From Streptomyces sp. NRRL WC-3742 (GTDB lineage Bacteria > Actinomycetota > Actinomycetes > Streptomycetales > Streptomycetaceae), in assembly GCF_000720635.1 (NCBI RefSeq), contig NZ_JOCF01000008.1, positions 62,001 through 126,000 on the forward strand: a stretch of 64,000 bases of DNA, given 5' to 3'. The position numbers and the translations under genes were made by a program. Shown here piece after piece: positions 15,413 to 24,232 of the stretch (the stretch's first letter is position 1; each line of letters opens with the position of its first letter). The notes beneath the pieces were generated by a model. That model was not told the origin of the DNA. It did not search any database and saw only the letters and a program-made list of their open reading frames with translations.

Positions 15413-18400
15413 TCAGCGGCGGCCGTCGTACGGGCGCCCGGTGCGCTCCCTGCCCCTGCGCAGCTCGGTGCGCAGAAGTCGGCTCAGGGGCTCGACCAGG
15501 CGGCGGGCGAGCTCGTCGAGGTCGGCGGGCTCGGCGGGCTCGTTGGGGTGGGGCGGTGGGGCGGGTTTCGCCGAACCGGTCGAAGCCGAGGTCGAGGTCG
15601 AGGTCGAGGTCGAACGGCGCGCCTGGACGGCGGTCAGCGGCACCCCGGTCAGCCCCGCTTCCTCGGCGACACGTTGCAGCACGCGGGCGGTGGCGGCCGA
15701 CGGGGTCGGGGTACGCGCCGGGGCGCCGGGCGCGCTTGCGGCGTCAGCGACCCGCTGCACCGTGCGGGCAGCGGTGGGCAGGGGCGACGTACGCGCCTCG
15801 ACCCCGGGCGAGCCCGCCACTTCGGCGACCCGCTGCACCATGTGGCCGGCGGCGGGCAGGGGCGAGGTACGCGCCGGGACCACCGTCAACGGCCCTCCGA
15901 CCAACGACCCCCCGACCAGCGGCCCCCCGACCGGGCGTGCCTCCCCGGCGGCACGTTGCACCACGCCGCTGGTGGCCGGTGATGCGAACTGTGCTGCGGG
16001 AGAGATCGGTTGGGGTCGGGGTACGGCCGAGAGCGGAGGAGGCGGCAGGTCCCGTGGGCGTGCGGGCCGGACGGCCGCCGGGGTGGCGGCGCTTCGGGCT
16101 ACCGGCTCGAGACGCTGGGGAGCCGACCCGCCGTGCGGCGCTGCCGCCTGCGGGGGCGGGGACGAGGCACTCGCCTTCCGCTCGGTCACCGGGCCAGCGG
16201 CACGCTGGACGACGCCTCCGCCCGGCTCAGCCGCCGACCGCTCTCCAACCGATCGTCCCTCCGACGAACGCTTCCCAGGCGAACGTTTCCCAGGCGAACG
16301 CTGGAACACCGCCCTGAGGCCGCCACTACCCTGCTCGGCCACAGCCGATCCGACGTTGCCGACCTGCCCGTCCGAGGCCACCGGCCCACCGACCGATCGC
16401 CCCTGTGACGATCGCTCCCGGGTCGAGCGTCGGGACGCCGCCGTGGAGCCTCGCCCCTCCTGCTCAGCCACGCCCGGCTGCCCACCTGGTGTCGGCGACT
16501 CACCGATCGACCGTCGGACCGACGGTCGGTTCCGGGCCGAGCGCTGAACCACCGCTCCGAGGCCCCCGCCCGATGCGGACGGTCCACCGACCGATCGTCC
16601 TTCCGACGAACGGTTCCCGGTCGAACGCTGACGTACCACTCCCCTGTCGGCTGCTTCGGTTGACGAACGGCCGGACGTCGGAACGGCCGTCCCATCAACC
16701 GACCGTTCCTTCGGCGAGCGCTTCCGAACCGAACGTTGGAACACCGACGCGATGCGGCCCGGAGCCGAAGGTGCCTTCCCGTTGCCGGACCGGGCGTCGT
16801 CCGCAGCACCCGAGCGCTGCGCAGCAGCCGCTCGGCCGTGCGGGCCGCCCTCCGGGACGGAGCCCCCGTCCGCATCCGGCGCGACCGCCCTGCGGCGGAC
16901 GACCGGGACGGGCGGCGGCCCGGCGGCCGGCTGGGTGCCCGTACCGGCCGGAGACGGGGAGCCCGCGAGGGCGACCTTCATCGGGCGCTCGCCGATCAAC
17001 CCAAGCCTCCGACCCGTCAGGTCAACGGCTCGTTGCACGCCCCGACTGCCGGGAACAGGGCGCGCGGAAACCACCGGACGCGCACCGGTCGACGGCGAAG
17101 CGCTCGTCGGACGCGGGTCGGTCGGCTCCCCCGGAGGTGACGCGACCGTGCTCGGTGCCTCGGGCGGCCCCCCGGTTCCGGTGCCCCCGAGGGGGGACGC
17201 GGGCGCGACGGACGGGCCCGCAACGCGTCGCTGCACCGGCCGGCGACCGCTCTGCGTCGGGGCCGTGCTACCGGCAGCGGCCGCAGTGGGCGGCAGTGCG
17301 TCGAGCGGGGCGCCGAGGCCCGTGCGCCGGGGAGCGGCAGAGCTGCTGGCCCGTGGCGGTGGCGGCGGCGTGGGCCGACGACCGGAGCCGGAGGCTGCCG
17401 GGCCGCTCGGCTCGGCAGCCGTACGGGCTCGGCGCCCACCGGCCGTGTCGCCGGTGGTGTCCCGGTCGGGCGTCGCCGGGCCGGGCTGGGACGCCGTCTG
17501 GACGACCGGCAGGGCCGGTCCCCTCGCCGGGGCTTCCGGAGCCTTCCGGCTGCCACCCGCCACGGGTGAGGCGCCGGCGGGCATCGCCGTCAGCGGCGCG
17601 CCGAGGACCGGGCGGGTCGTCGGCGGCGCAGCGGCGCGCTGCACCACGGCGTCCCCGGTCGCGTGCGCGGGTTCGGCCACCGGCTCCGGCGGCACGGCGA
17701 AGGGCTGCGCCTCCTCGGTGGCCCGGCTCGGCGTCTCGCCGGGCTCCCTAACCACTGGCTCCCGGACCACAGGCACCGGGCGGGCGGGCAGCGTTCGGGG
17801 GCGGCGCGCCACGATCAGCGGTTCGCCGACCGGTCGCGGCCGCGACGAACGGCTCTGACTCGTACGTTGGACCTGCGCCTGCCCGGCCGGTTCCGACGGC
17901 GTGCGCGGGGAACCCACCGGGGCCTGGACGCCCGGTTCACCGGCCGCAGGAACGTCACGCTCGGACGAAACCCGTCCCTCAGTCGCCCGTTCAGGGCGAG
18001 AACTCGCCACGGCTCGGCTATCCGGCCCGGACGCCCGGCGATCCCCGCGCGTGGCCGGTTGCCGTTCGGGGCGAGCGGGAACCTCAGCGGCCGTACGGGC
18101 CAGGCGCTCGGACGGAACGTTTCCCTTCCCGGTCGCCTCGGACGTCCCGTGCGAGACCGGGTCGCGTTCCGAGCGAGCGGGAGAGGTAGCAACCGTACGG
18201 GCCGCTCGCACCGGGAGTCGTCGCCTCGCGACCGATCGCTGAACGGCCCGACCCGGCTCCCCCGGTTCCTCCGCCTCCTCCACTCCGGCCGGGCGCGTCG
18301 CCACAGGCAGGCCGTGCCCGTCGCCACCCGTGAACGCGGGCGATGCCAGCGGCAGCGCCACCGCCCGCAGGATCCCCGCCGGGGCGGACGGAAGGACGGC

Positions 18401-18637
18401 GTGCCCCAGCGGCCCGGACAGCGACGGGTCCTGCCAGGACGCGAGCCGCGACCGGAACCGGAGGCCGTCGCTGACGCCCGGCGCCGCCCCGGCCAGGGTC
18501 GGCGCCAGCGGCCGCACCTCGCGCCAGCCGTCGGCGGGCGGTGCCGGGCGCGGCCGTTCGCGCCCGGGCACACTGCCGTCAACTCCCTCGGCGACCGGCC
18601 CCGGCCGCCGACGGGACATCCACTCCCGCAGCCCCAT
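15413..18637 (-). CDS. Giant low-complexity CIS-locus protein with repeated (V/F)QR motifs
   Basis: 1074 residues, mostly predicted disordered: Pro, Ala, Arg, Ser and Gly dominate and no enzyme motif is visible. About fifteen QR-centred motifs recur (VQRSV, VQRTS, VQRAA, VQRRV, VFQRS, VVQRSA, VQRVAE). They include a block with QRSxRxRSxxxRSVG-like units (about 640-830) and three roughly 27-residue units ending MVQRVAEVAG, TVQRVADAAS and VLQRVAEEAG. The last ~40 residues look folded: ADLDELARRLVEPLSRLLRTELRRGRERTGR, a predicted amphipathic helix. It lies between the DUF6760 gene and the second tube gene, inside the CIS operon. VQR-type linkers also precede the DUF4157 domains of eCIS-associated proteins, but no DUF4157 HELTH motif is present. 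It may be a scaffold, tape-measure-like or cargo-loading component; unproven. Confidence 0.75.
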   Translation of the reverse strand: MGLREWMSRRRPGPVAEGVDGSVPGRERPRPAPPADGWREVRPLAPTLAGAAPGVSDGLRFRSRLASWQDPSLSGPLGHAVLPSAPAGILRAVALPLASPAFTGGDGHGLPVATRPAGVEEAEEPGEPGRAVQRSVARRRLPVRAARTVATSPARSERDPVSHGTSEATGKGNVPSERLARTAAEVPARPERQPATRGDRRASGPDSRAVASSRPERATEGRVSSERDVPAAGEPGVQAPVGSPRTPSEPAGQAQVQRTSQSRSSRPRPVGEPLIVARRPRTLPARPVPVVREPVVREPGETPSRATEEAQPFAVPPEPVAEPAHATGDAVVQRAAAPPTTRPVLGAPLTAMPAGASPVAGGSRKAPEAPARGPALPVVQTASQPGPATPDRDTTGDTAGGRRARTAAEPSGPAASGSGRRPTPPPPPRASSSAAPRRTGLGAPLDALPPTAAAAGSTAPTQSGRRPVQRRVAGPSVAPASPLGGTGTGGPPEAPSTVASPPGEPTDPRPTSASPSTGARPVVSARPVPGSRGVQRAVDLTGRRLGLIGERPMKVALAGSPSPAGTGTQPAAGPPPVPVVRRRAVAPDADGGSVPEGGPHGRAAAAQRSGAADDARSGNGKAPSAPGRIASVFQRSVRKRSPKERSVDGTAVPTSGRSSTEAADRGVVRQRSTGNRSSEGRSVGGPSASGGGLGAVVQRSARNRPSVRRSIGESPTPGGQPGVAEQEGRGSTAASRRSTRERSSQGRSVGGPVASDGQVGNVGSAVAEQGSGGLRAVFQRSPGKRSPGKRSSEGRSVGERSAAEPGGGVVQRAAGPVTERKASASSPPPQAAAPHGGSAPQRLEPVARSAATPAAVRPARPRDLPPPPLSAVPRPQPISPAAQFASPATSGVVQRAAGEARPVGGPLVGGSLVGGPLTVVPARTSPLPAAGHMVQRVAEVAGSPGVEARTSPLPTAARTVQRVADAASAPGAPARTPTPSAATARVLQRVAEEAGLTGVPLTAVQARRSTSTSTSTSASTGSAKPAPPPHPNEPAEPADLDELARRLVEPLSRLLRTELRRGRERTGRPYDGRR

Positions 18638-18713
18638 CTACCTCACCGGCCTTCGCCGACGGGGCGGACGGCACAGACGGCACGGCTGGGGCGCACGGTC
18701 GCCGACCACCCGG

Positions 18714-18872
18714 TCATCCGCCCTCCCCCACCCGCGTGTTGAGGCGCGCGATCTCGCGCACCCACTGCCCGCGTTCGTGGTGGGTCAGGTCGAGGACGTC
18801 CTCGCGCTGCCAGTGGAAGTAGTACGCGATGTACGCGACCTCCTCGTACAGCCGAGCAGGCGCGTACGTCAC
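18714..18872 (-). CDS. Small DUF6760-like CIS protein
   Basis: 52 residues. GTG at 18872 overlaps the stop of the upstream chaperone gene (GTGA at 18869-18872); stop TGA at 18714-18716. The sequence (VTYAPARLYEEVAYIAYYFH then WQREDVLDLTHHERGQWVRE and IARLNTR) is the short helical protein found beside hub chaperones in actinobacterial CIS loci (DUF6760). EDVLDLTHHERGQWV is reminiscent of the T4-type baseplate/chaperone partner segment that in phages is read at the end of a tail assembly chaperone. It is too short for many gene callers. It is probably a hub assembly factor, translated by coupling with the upstream gene. Confidence 0.85.
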   Translation of the reverse strand: MTYAPARLYEEVAYIAYYFHWQREDVLDLTHHERGQWVREIARLNTRVGEGG

Positions 18873-19345
18873 GATTCCCCCAGGCGCCCACCGGCGAGGT
18901 CGACCTCGAAGGCGCCGTCGCAGTGCGGGCAGGTCACGGCGGCGCGTGTGTGGCCTTCACTGTTGATGCGCTGGTACAGGTCCTGCAGGAACGCCACGTC
19001 CGTGGCGTACATCCGCTCGACGATGCCCGCGTGGACGTCCGGGACATCGCCGAGGCGGGTGATGACGTGGCTGAGGAGCACCACGCTCAGGTAGGCCGGG
19101 TTCTCCTTCACCCGCAGGTCGATCTGCGGCATCAGCTCGTCGCGCGCGGTGGCCAGGCGCATCGCGCCGTAGCGGTGGACGGTGCCCTCGTCGTCGACGT
19201 AGCCGATCGGCAGCTCGAACTCGAACTCCGTGTGCGGCGAACGCCCCTGTGCCTGCGACGGCTGCGAGGGCGCGGCAGCCGGCGGCGGCGCTGCCGCCGC
19301 CGGTGCCCGTTCCAGCAGCTCGTCGAGGCCGATGCGCCGCCTCAT
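18869..19345 (-). CDS. T4-type baseplate hub assembly chaperone-like protein
   Basis: 158 residues. After an Ala/Pro-rich linker (20-45), the core EFELPIGYVDDEGTVHRYGAMRLATARDEL, then RVKENPAYLSVVLLSHVITRLGDVP and ATDVAFLQDLYQRINSEG, matches phage tail/baseplate hub assembly chaperones of CIS loci. The C-terminus has a CPHCDGAFEVDL element, half of a zinc-binding pair. The ATG at 19345 has GGAGG seven bases upstream. That ribosome-binding site lies just inside the left edge of the tnpB remnant, so the element inserted immediately before it. The stop overlaps the DUF6760 start. Confidence 0.8.
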   Translation of the reverse strand: MRRRIGLDELLERAPAAAAPPPAAAPSQPSQAQGRSPHTEFEFELPIGYVDDEGTVHRYGAMRLATARDELMPQIDLRVKENPAYLSVVLLSHVITRLGDVPDVHAGIVERMYATDVAFLQDLYQRINSEGHTRAAVTCPHCDGAFEVDLAGGRLGES

Positions 19346-19361
19346 CGGGGACCTCCGTGGA

Positions 19362-19970
19362 TACCCCCGGCTTTGGCCGGGGGTAGAAACGGACTGCGTG
19401 CAGAGCAGATCAGGTGGCGGCGTTTCACCGTCACGCCAGATCGCCGTGCAGGTGGCCTCGCATGATTGTCAGTACCTGCCGGTACGTTGATTTCGTGCAC
19501 CTCAGATACTCCTATCGCCTCTACCCGACGGAGGGTCAGCAGCATTTGCTGGCCCGTACGTTCGGGTGTGCGCGGGTGGTGTACAACGATGCGCTCGCCC
19601 TGCGCAAGGCCGCGTGGAAGGCGGACAGGTCGAGGATCCCGACGGCGTCCGCATCGTGCCCCGCGCGTTCCCGTCCTCCCAGCTCTGCTCGCAGTGCGGG
19701 CACCGCGACGGACCCAAGCCCCTCGCCGTCCGCGAGTGGACCTGCGGGGCGTGCGGTGTACTCCATGACCGTGACCTCAACGCTGCTCGGAACATCCTGG
19801 CCGCCGGGCAGGCTAAACGCCTGCGGAGGGCCGGTGAGACCCGGCGTGGCAATCCCACGCCGGGCACGGCCCGTTGAAACAGGAACCCACCGGAACGCCG
19901 GCCGCACAGGGCGCAGACCCCGTGCCGCAGGCGCGGCCGGAATCCCCGCGCCCCAGCGCGGGGAGGATGT
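19362..19970 (+). mobile_element. Defective IS200/IS605-family element (tnpB-only) inside the CIS operon
   Basis: The left edge has a perfect 10-bp hairpin TACCCCCGGC-TTTG-GCCGGGGGTA (19362-19385). The right edge has hairpin TCCCCGCG-CCCCAG-CGCGGGGA (19943-19964) followed by GGATGTCA, a right end common in streptomycete IS605/TnpB elements. Between them lies a tnpB gene cut down to its two ends. The element lies antisense to the CIS operon, between the major tube gene and the hub chaperone. Its right end supplies or abuts the TGA stop of the tube gene. No tnpA is present. Exact boundaries are inferred from the hairpins. Confidence 0.75.
19495..19877 (+). pseudogene. tnpB: Internally deleted, frameshifted tnpB (IS605 OrfB)
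   Basis: The start is GTG at 19495, giving the typical TnpB N-terminus [20 protein letters not shown], then [20 protein letters not shown], up to about 19630. The reading frame then shifts, and the C-terminal zinc ribbon follows in another frame ([42 protein letters not shown]), ending at 19877. About 300 residues containing the RuvC-I/II catalytic core are missing at the joint. No active nuclease can be made. The 3' end, which in intact elements encodes the guide (omega/re) RNA, is retained along with the right-end hairpin. Confidence 0.85.
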
Positions 19971-20410
19971 CACTCGACGCTGATCTCTTCGAAGACGATG
20001 GTGACCGTCTCCGTCGCCGCGCTGGACTCGCCCGCGCTCAGCGTGGGGCCCTCCCAGCGGCTGGCCCAGGCGTTGGTGAGCTGGATGCGCCGCAGGGTGG
20101 CGCCGGTGGTGTCCTTGACCTCGATGGTGAGGTTCTGGCGCGCGGTGTTGATGGCCCCGTTGTTGAGGGTCTCCTTGATCCAGTCCGTGAACGCGCCGCT
20201 CTTGTCGAGGCCACGGGTGATCGTGACCTCTCCGGGCAGTCGTGCGCCGGGCTGCTTGCGGACGATCAGCTTGCCCTCTTGGGTCACCTGCTTGTACTCG
20301 ACGACGTCCTGTTCGACCGTCAGGTTGCTGATCTCCTTGACGGACTCGACGTTGTAGCCGCCGAGCTGGACGCCGAATATGTGTGTGGAGAGCGGATCGC
20401 CTTCAGCCAT
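19970..20410 (-). CDS. Major tail tube protein, gp19/Hcp-like (Cis1a)
   Basis: 146 residues. DPLSTHIFGVQLGGYNVESVKEISNLTVEQDVVEYKQVTQEGKLIVRKQPGARLPGEVTITRGLD is the standard gp19 tube pattern. FTDWIKETLNNGAI and LTNAWASRWEGPTLSAGES complete it. It sits directly downstream of the sheath gene (42-bp gap), as in other CIS loci, so it is the main inner tube subunit stacked inside the sheath. The last codon and TGA stop directly adjoin the right end of the tnpB remnant; the visible C-terminus FEEISVE looks complete. Confidence 0.92.
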   Translation of the reverse strand: MAEGDPLSTHIFGVQLGGYNVESVKEISNLTVEQDVVEYKQVTQEGKLIVRKQPGARLPGEVTITRGLDKSGAFTDWIKETLNNGAINTARQNLTIEVKDTTGATLRRIQLTNAWASRWEGPTLSAGESSAATETVTIVFEEISVE

Positions 20411-20452
20411 GGCGCGGTGTCACCTTCCGGTTTACGAGGGGATGGATGCGGA

Positions 20453-22000
20453 TCACTCGTCGACGAGGCTCGTGCTGTCGGAGAACTGCGACAGCCGGAA
20501 CACCACGAACTCGGCCGGCTTCACCGGCGAGACCCCGATCTCGCAGACGACCTGGCCGAGGTCCACGGACTCCGGCGGGTTGTTGTCGCGGTCGCACTTG
20601 ACGTAGAACGCCTCGGCGGCGGTCTGGCCGAACAGGGCCCCTCGCCGCCACTCCTCGGTGAGGAAGGCGGTGATGTTGCGGCGGATGCTGGACCAGAGCC
20701 GGTCGTCGTTGGGCTCGAAGACGACCCACTGGGTGCCCAGGAGGATCGATTCCTCCAGGTAGTTGAACAGTCGGCGCACGTTGAGGTAGCGCCACGCGGG
20801 GTCGGAGGAGAGAGTGCGCGCGCCCCAGATGCGGATGCCGCGCCCGGGGAAGGCCCGGATGCAGTTGACGCCGATGGGGTTCAGCAGGTCCTGTTCGCCC
20901 TTGCTGAGCCGCAGTTCGAGGTCGACCGCGCCCCGGATGACCTCGTTGGCGGGGGCCTTGTGCACGCCGCGCTCGGCGTCGTTGCGCGCCCAGACCCCGG
21001 CGGCGTGGCCGCTGGGCGGGACGAGGACGTTGCGGCCGCCGGCCGGGTCGAAGACCTTGATCCACGGGTAGTAGACGGTGGCGTAGCGGGAGTCGTAGCC
21101 CGCCTCGTCGTTGCGCCAGGTGCGCATCCGCTGGGCGCTGAGGCCGGGCGGCGGGTCGAGGACGGCGATCCGGTCGCCCATCTGCTCGCAGTGGGAGATG
21201 ACGGCGAGCTGCACGGTGCGCAGGCCCTCGTCGTCGAGGTCGCCGCGCTGGTAGGCGCTCATCAGGTCGGGGACGGCGACCATGGTGATCTCGTCGATCG
21301 CCTCCAGGCCGGAGAACCCGGTACGGGCGGCGGCGTCGCCGACGTACTCGGCGGCGTCGAGGCGGCCTGCGGGGGCGGCGACGGGGGCGGGCGCGGCGGG
21401 CAGCGCGTGGGTCTGGCGCTCGGGGCGGCTCGGCGCGATGCCGGGCTGCTCGGTGACGGCGACGAGCTTGGACTCCCGCAGCTGGGTGACGACGTACCCC
21501 TTGGTGTTCTTCCGGGTCGACACGTCGTACGTCTCGGCGACCTCGGTGCCCTTGCGCACCAGGACGCGGAAACGGTCCTCGGGGACGTTCTCGCCCTCGA
21601 CGTCGGCGATCTCGACGCTGACCTCTCCGCCCGCGCCCGGCAGGGCCGCGAACAGGAAGCCCGCGAGGGCGACGGGCTGCGGCGCGGCGGCGACCTGGGC
21701 ACTGCCCGCCGCACCGCCCGCCGCCTGCCGCGCGGCCGGGTCGCCGACGCGCACGACGTACGCGGAGCCGCCGCCGTTGGCGAAGTAGCCGTAGACGGCG
21801 TGGGCGAGGTAGGTGCCCTCGGTGAAGCCGCCGAACCGCTGGACGTACTGGTCCCAGTTGGTGACGAGCGTGGGCTCGTGGAAGGGGCCGGACTCGGCGA
21901 AGCCGACGAACGCGGCGACGGCCGTGCCGACGCCCTCGATCGGCCGGGCACCGGACTGGACCTCCTCCACGTACACGCCCGGGGTGAGGTACGACGGCAT
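20453..22000 (-). CDS. cis2: Contractile sheath protein (Cis2)
   Basis: 515 residues from the ATG at 22000, with AAGGAG eight bases upstream. The N-terminus MPSYLTPGVYVEEVQSGARP and the following GVGTAVAAFVGFAE are diagnostic of phage/CIS sheath proteins. The C-terminal domain contains RGIRIWGARTLSSDPAWRYLNVRRLFNYLEESI, FEPNDDRLWSSIRRNITAFL and VDLGQVVCEIGVSPVKPAEFVVFRL, the handshake and tube-contacting regions. It polymerises around the tube and contracts. The central part (about 150-330) is the variable, surface-exposed domain. It is the second core gene after the ATPase gene in the operon. Confidence 0.95.
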   Translation of the reverse strand: MPSYLTPGVYVEEVQSGARPIEGVGTAVAAFVGFAESGPFHEPTLVTNWDQYVQRFGGFTEGTYLAHAVYGYFANGGGSAYVVRVGDPAARQAAGGAAGSAQVAAAPQPVALAGFLFAALPGAGGEVSVEIADVEGENVPEDRFRVLVRKGTEVAETYDVSTRKNTKGYVVTQLRESKLVAVTEQPGIAPSRPERQTHALPAAPAPVAAPAGRLDAAEYVGDAAARTGFSGLEAIDEITMVAVPDLMSAYQRGDLDDEGLRTVQLAVISHCEQMGDRIAVLDPPPGLSAQRMRTWRNDEAGYDSRYATVYYPWIKVFDPAGGRNVLVPPSGHAAGVWARNDAERGVHKAPANEVIRGAVDLELRLSKGEQDLLNPIGVNCIRAFPGRGIRIWGARTLSSDPAWRYLNVRRLFNYLEESILLGTQWVVFEPNDDRLWSSIRRNITAFLTEEWRRGALFGQTAAEAFYVKCDRDNNPPESVDLGQVVCEIGVSPVKPAEFVVFRLSQFSDSTSLVDE

Positions 22001-22141
22001 ATACGCGCTCCTTCGGGTGGCCGGTCGTTCGCCCCCGAGTCTGCTGTGGCGCGCGGCCCGGGGACATGTCCCGGAGTCCCGGACCGGGGGCAAGGTCAAC
22101 TGCCCCGCCGGGCACCTGCGGGGCAACCTCCGGCGCACCCG

Positions 22142-24232
22142 TCAGCCGTCCTCCAGGACGCCGAGCCACGGGCCGAACTCGCTCTCCAGCACCAGCCGCC
22201 CGAGCTTGCGGTACTCGCCGACGATCGCGGCGACCAGCTGCGCCATGCCCAGCGGGGTGCCCGTTCCGGCGGCCAGGTAGGCGGCGGAGACGGCGCAGGC
22301 GCGGATGGAGCCTCCGCTGAGTTCGAAGGCGCGGGCGCAGAAGTCCAGGTCGAGGTCGTCCTTCCTGGGCAGGTGGGGGCCCAGGCACCGGTCCCACAGC
22401 AGGCGCCGCTGGGTCTCGTCGGGCAGCGGGAACTCGGCGATGACGTCGATCCGGCGGGTGAACGCCTCGTCGAGGTTGGCGCGCAGGTTGGTGGTGAGCA
22501 CGGCGATGCCGTCGAAGGACTCCAGGCGCTGGAGCAGGTAGGCGGTCTCGACGTTGGCGTGGCGGTCGTGGGCGTCCTTGACCTGGGAGCGCTTGCCGAA
22601 GAGGGCGTCGGCCTCGTCGAAGAGGAGCACGGCGTTGACCTGGGCGGCCTCGGTGAAGACGCGTTCGAGGTTCTTCTCGGTCTCGCCGACGTACTTGTCG
22701 ACGACGGTGGACAGGTCCACCACGTAGAGCTCCATGGCGAGTTCGGCGGCGACGACCTCGGCCGACATGGTCTTGCCGGTGCCCGACTCCCCGGCGAACA
22801 GGGCGATGACGCCGTGTCCGCGCCCGCCTCCGGGGCGCATCCGCCAGCTGCCGAGCACCTGGTCGCGGTGGCGGGCGCGCAGGACGAGTTCGCGCAGGCG
22901 GCCGGCGGTGGGTGCGGGGAGGACCAGGTCGTCCCAGCCGACGCCGGGTTCGATGCGGCGGGCGAGGCGGGCCAGGCCCGCGGCGTTCTGGGCGCGGACG
23001 GCGGCGCGCAGGTCGTCGGGGCGCAGCGCGCGGCCTTCGGCGGCGGCGGTGCGGACGGCCAGGGAGGCGGCGCGTTCGAGCTGCTCGCGGTCGAGGCGGT
23101 GGGCGGCCACGGCCTCGGCCAGCTCGTCGGTCAGTTCGTCGGTGAGCCCGACAGTGGGTTCGTCGGCGCGTTCCTCGCCGGGCTCGGCTCCGGCGGCGGC
23201 GAGGGCGTGGGCCCACTGCCGGGCGCGTTCCCGGGTGTCGGGCGGCGGGAGGGTGAGCGTGACGGGGCTCCGGTGCGCCCAGGCCGGGTCCCAGGTCTGG
23301 GGACCGTGCACGATCAGCGGGACACCGGCGAGTCGGGCGCACAGGTCGCGCAACAGGGCTGCGCGCTCGGGGCGTTGGGGTTCGAGCCGGTCGAGCGGGC
23401 CGAGCACCACGCCGGCGCCGGTGAGGCGCGCTTCGCGGGCGAGTGCCCGTACGAGGTCGCGGTGGCTGTGGGCGGCGAGGGCGGCGGCGTCGACGACCAG
23501 GGGCGGCGGGCCGTCCGCCGCGAGGGCGGCGAGGGCGTGCGCGGCGGCGTGCCCGGAGCGGTCGAGGAGGTAGGTGAAGCCGCTCACGGCCCGTAGCCCG
23601 CCCTCGGTCGCCGCCGGGGCGGCCCGGCGGGCGATCCCGGCGAGCGCGGCGTCCGGTTCGTCGTCGCCGAGCAGGTGCGCCGCCACCCGGTCGGGCACCC
23701 GCAACTCCCGTGAGAGCAGCGGGCGTTCGGGGTCGGCCACCTCCAGCAGGCCCCCGACGACCAGCGGCGCCCGGGCCGCGAGGCGGAAGCGGCCGGCTCC
23801 CGCGCTCGGCAGGGCGCAGAGTGCGAGGGCCAGGCCGATGGTGGGCCGGCGTCGGGTGAGGTCGTCGTTGAGGTAGCCGTAGAGCTGCTCGAAGCGGCTG
23901 TCGAGGTCGGGGGCGAGGGCGACCGTCAGGAGGTCGAGGTCGACGGGGAGCAGGCCGAAGGCGTCGGCCAGCCGGGCGAGGCGTGAGCCGGGGGGCGGTG
24001 GCTCGGTCGACGTCGCTCCGGCTGCCGGTCCGGCCGTCGCTCCGGCCGTCGCTTCGGCCGTGCGGAGGGCGGCGTCGGAGGCGAGGATGCGCTCGACGGC
24101 CTCCGGGGCGAGGTACTGGCCCCGGTACGGGTCGTCCGGGTCCGGGTCGTCGGCGCGGCGTGCGCGCACGGCCTCGCGCACCCGCCGTTCGACCTCGCGC
24201 AGCCGCTCCCACAGGCTCGTGTCGGGGCTCAC
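22142..24232 (-). CDS. cis15: CIS AAA+ ATPase (Cis15)
   Basis: 696 residues. The start is a GTG overlapping the stop of the upstream gene (GTGA at 24229-24232); the immediately preceding codon is also GTG. Residues about 1-440 form a winged/alpha-rich N-terminal domain with a degenerate first P-loop region. The C-terminal AAA+ module has Walker A FAGESGTGKTM, Walker B NAVLLFDEADALFGKRS, sensor VLTTNLRANLDEAFTRRID (arginine finger region) and a lid SGGSIRACAVSAAYLAA. Cis15/Afp15 ATPases are needed for particle assembly. An acidic THELTDEL-like repeat (VGLTDELTDELAEAV) lies near residue 415. Confidence 0.9.
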   Translation of the reverse strand: MSPDTSLWERLREVERRVREAVRARRADDPDPDDPYRGQYLAPEAVERILASDAALRTAEATAGATAGPAAGATSTEPPPPGSRLARLADAFGLLPVDLDLLTVALAPDLDSRFEQLYGYLNDDLTRRRPTIGLALALCALPSAGAGRFRLAARAPLVVGGLLEVADPERPLLSRELRVPDRVAAHLLGDDEPDAALAGIARRAAPAATEGGLRAVSGFTYLLDRSGHAAAHALAALAADGPPPLVVDAAALAAHSHRDLVRALAREARLTGAGVVLGPLDRLEPQRPERAALLRDLCARLAGVPLIVHGPQTWDPAWAHRSPVTLTLPPPDTRERARQWAHALAAAGAEPGEERADEPTVGLTDELTDELAEAVAAHRLDREQLERAASLAVRTAAAEGRALRPDDLRAAVRAQNAAGLARLARRIEPGVGWDDLVLPAPTAGRLRELVLRARHRDQVLGSWRMRPGGGRGHGVIALFAGESGTGKTMSAEVVAAELAMELYVVDLSTVVDKYVGETEKNLERVFTEAAQVNAVLLFDEADALFGKRSQVKDAHDRHANVETAYLLQRLESFDGIAVLTTNLRANLDEAFTRRIDVIAEFPLPDETQRRLLWDRCLGPHLPRKDDLDLDFCARAFELSGGSIRACAVSAAYLAAGTGTPLGMAQLVAAIVGEYRKLGRLVLESEFGPWLGVLEDG

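Noticed and set aside
19495..19877. Functional TnpB nuclease
   Set aside because: The catalytic RuvC core is deleted and the two ends are in different frames.
19874..23596. 1240-residue rightward open frame across the sheath and ATPase genes
   Set aside because: It is the antisense shadow of clearly recognisable CIS genes; composition is the Gly/Val/Ala/Asp-rich pattern typical of complementary frames in high-GC DNA, with no family motif.
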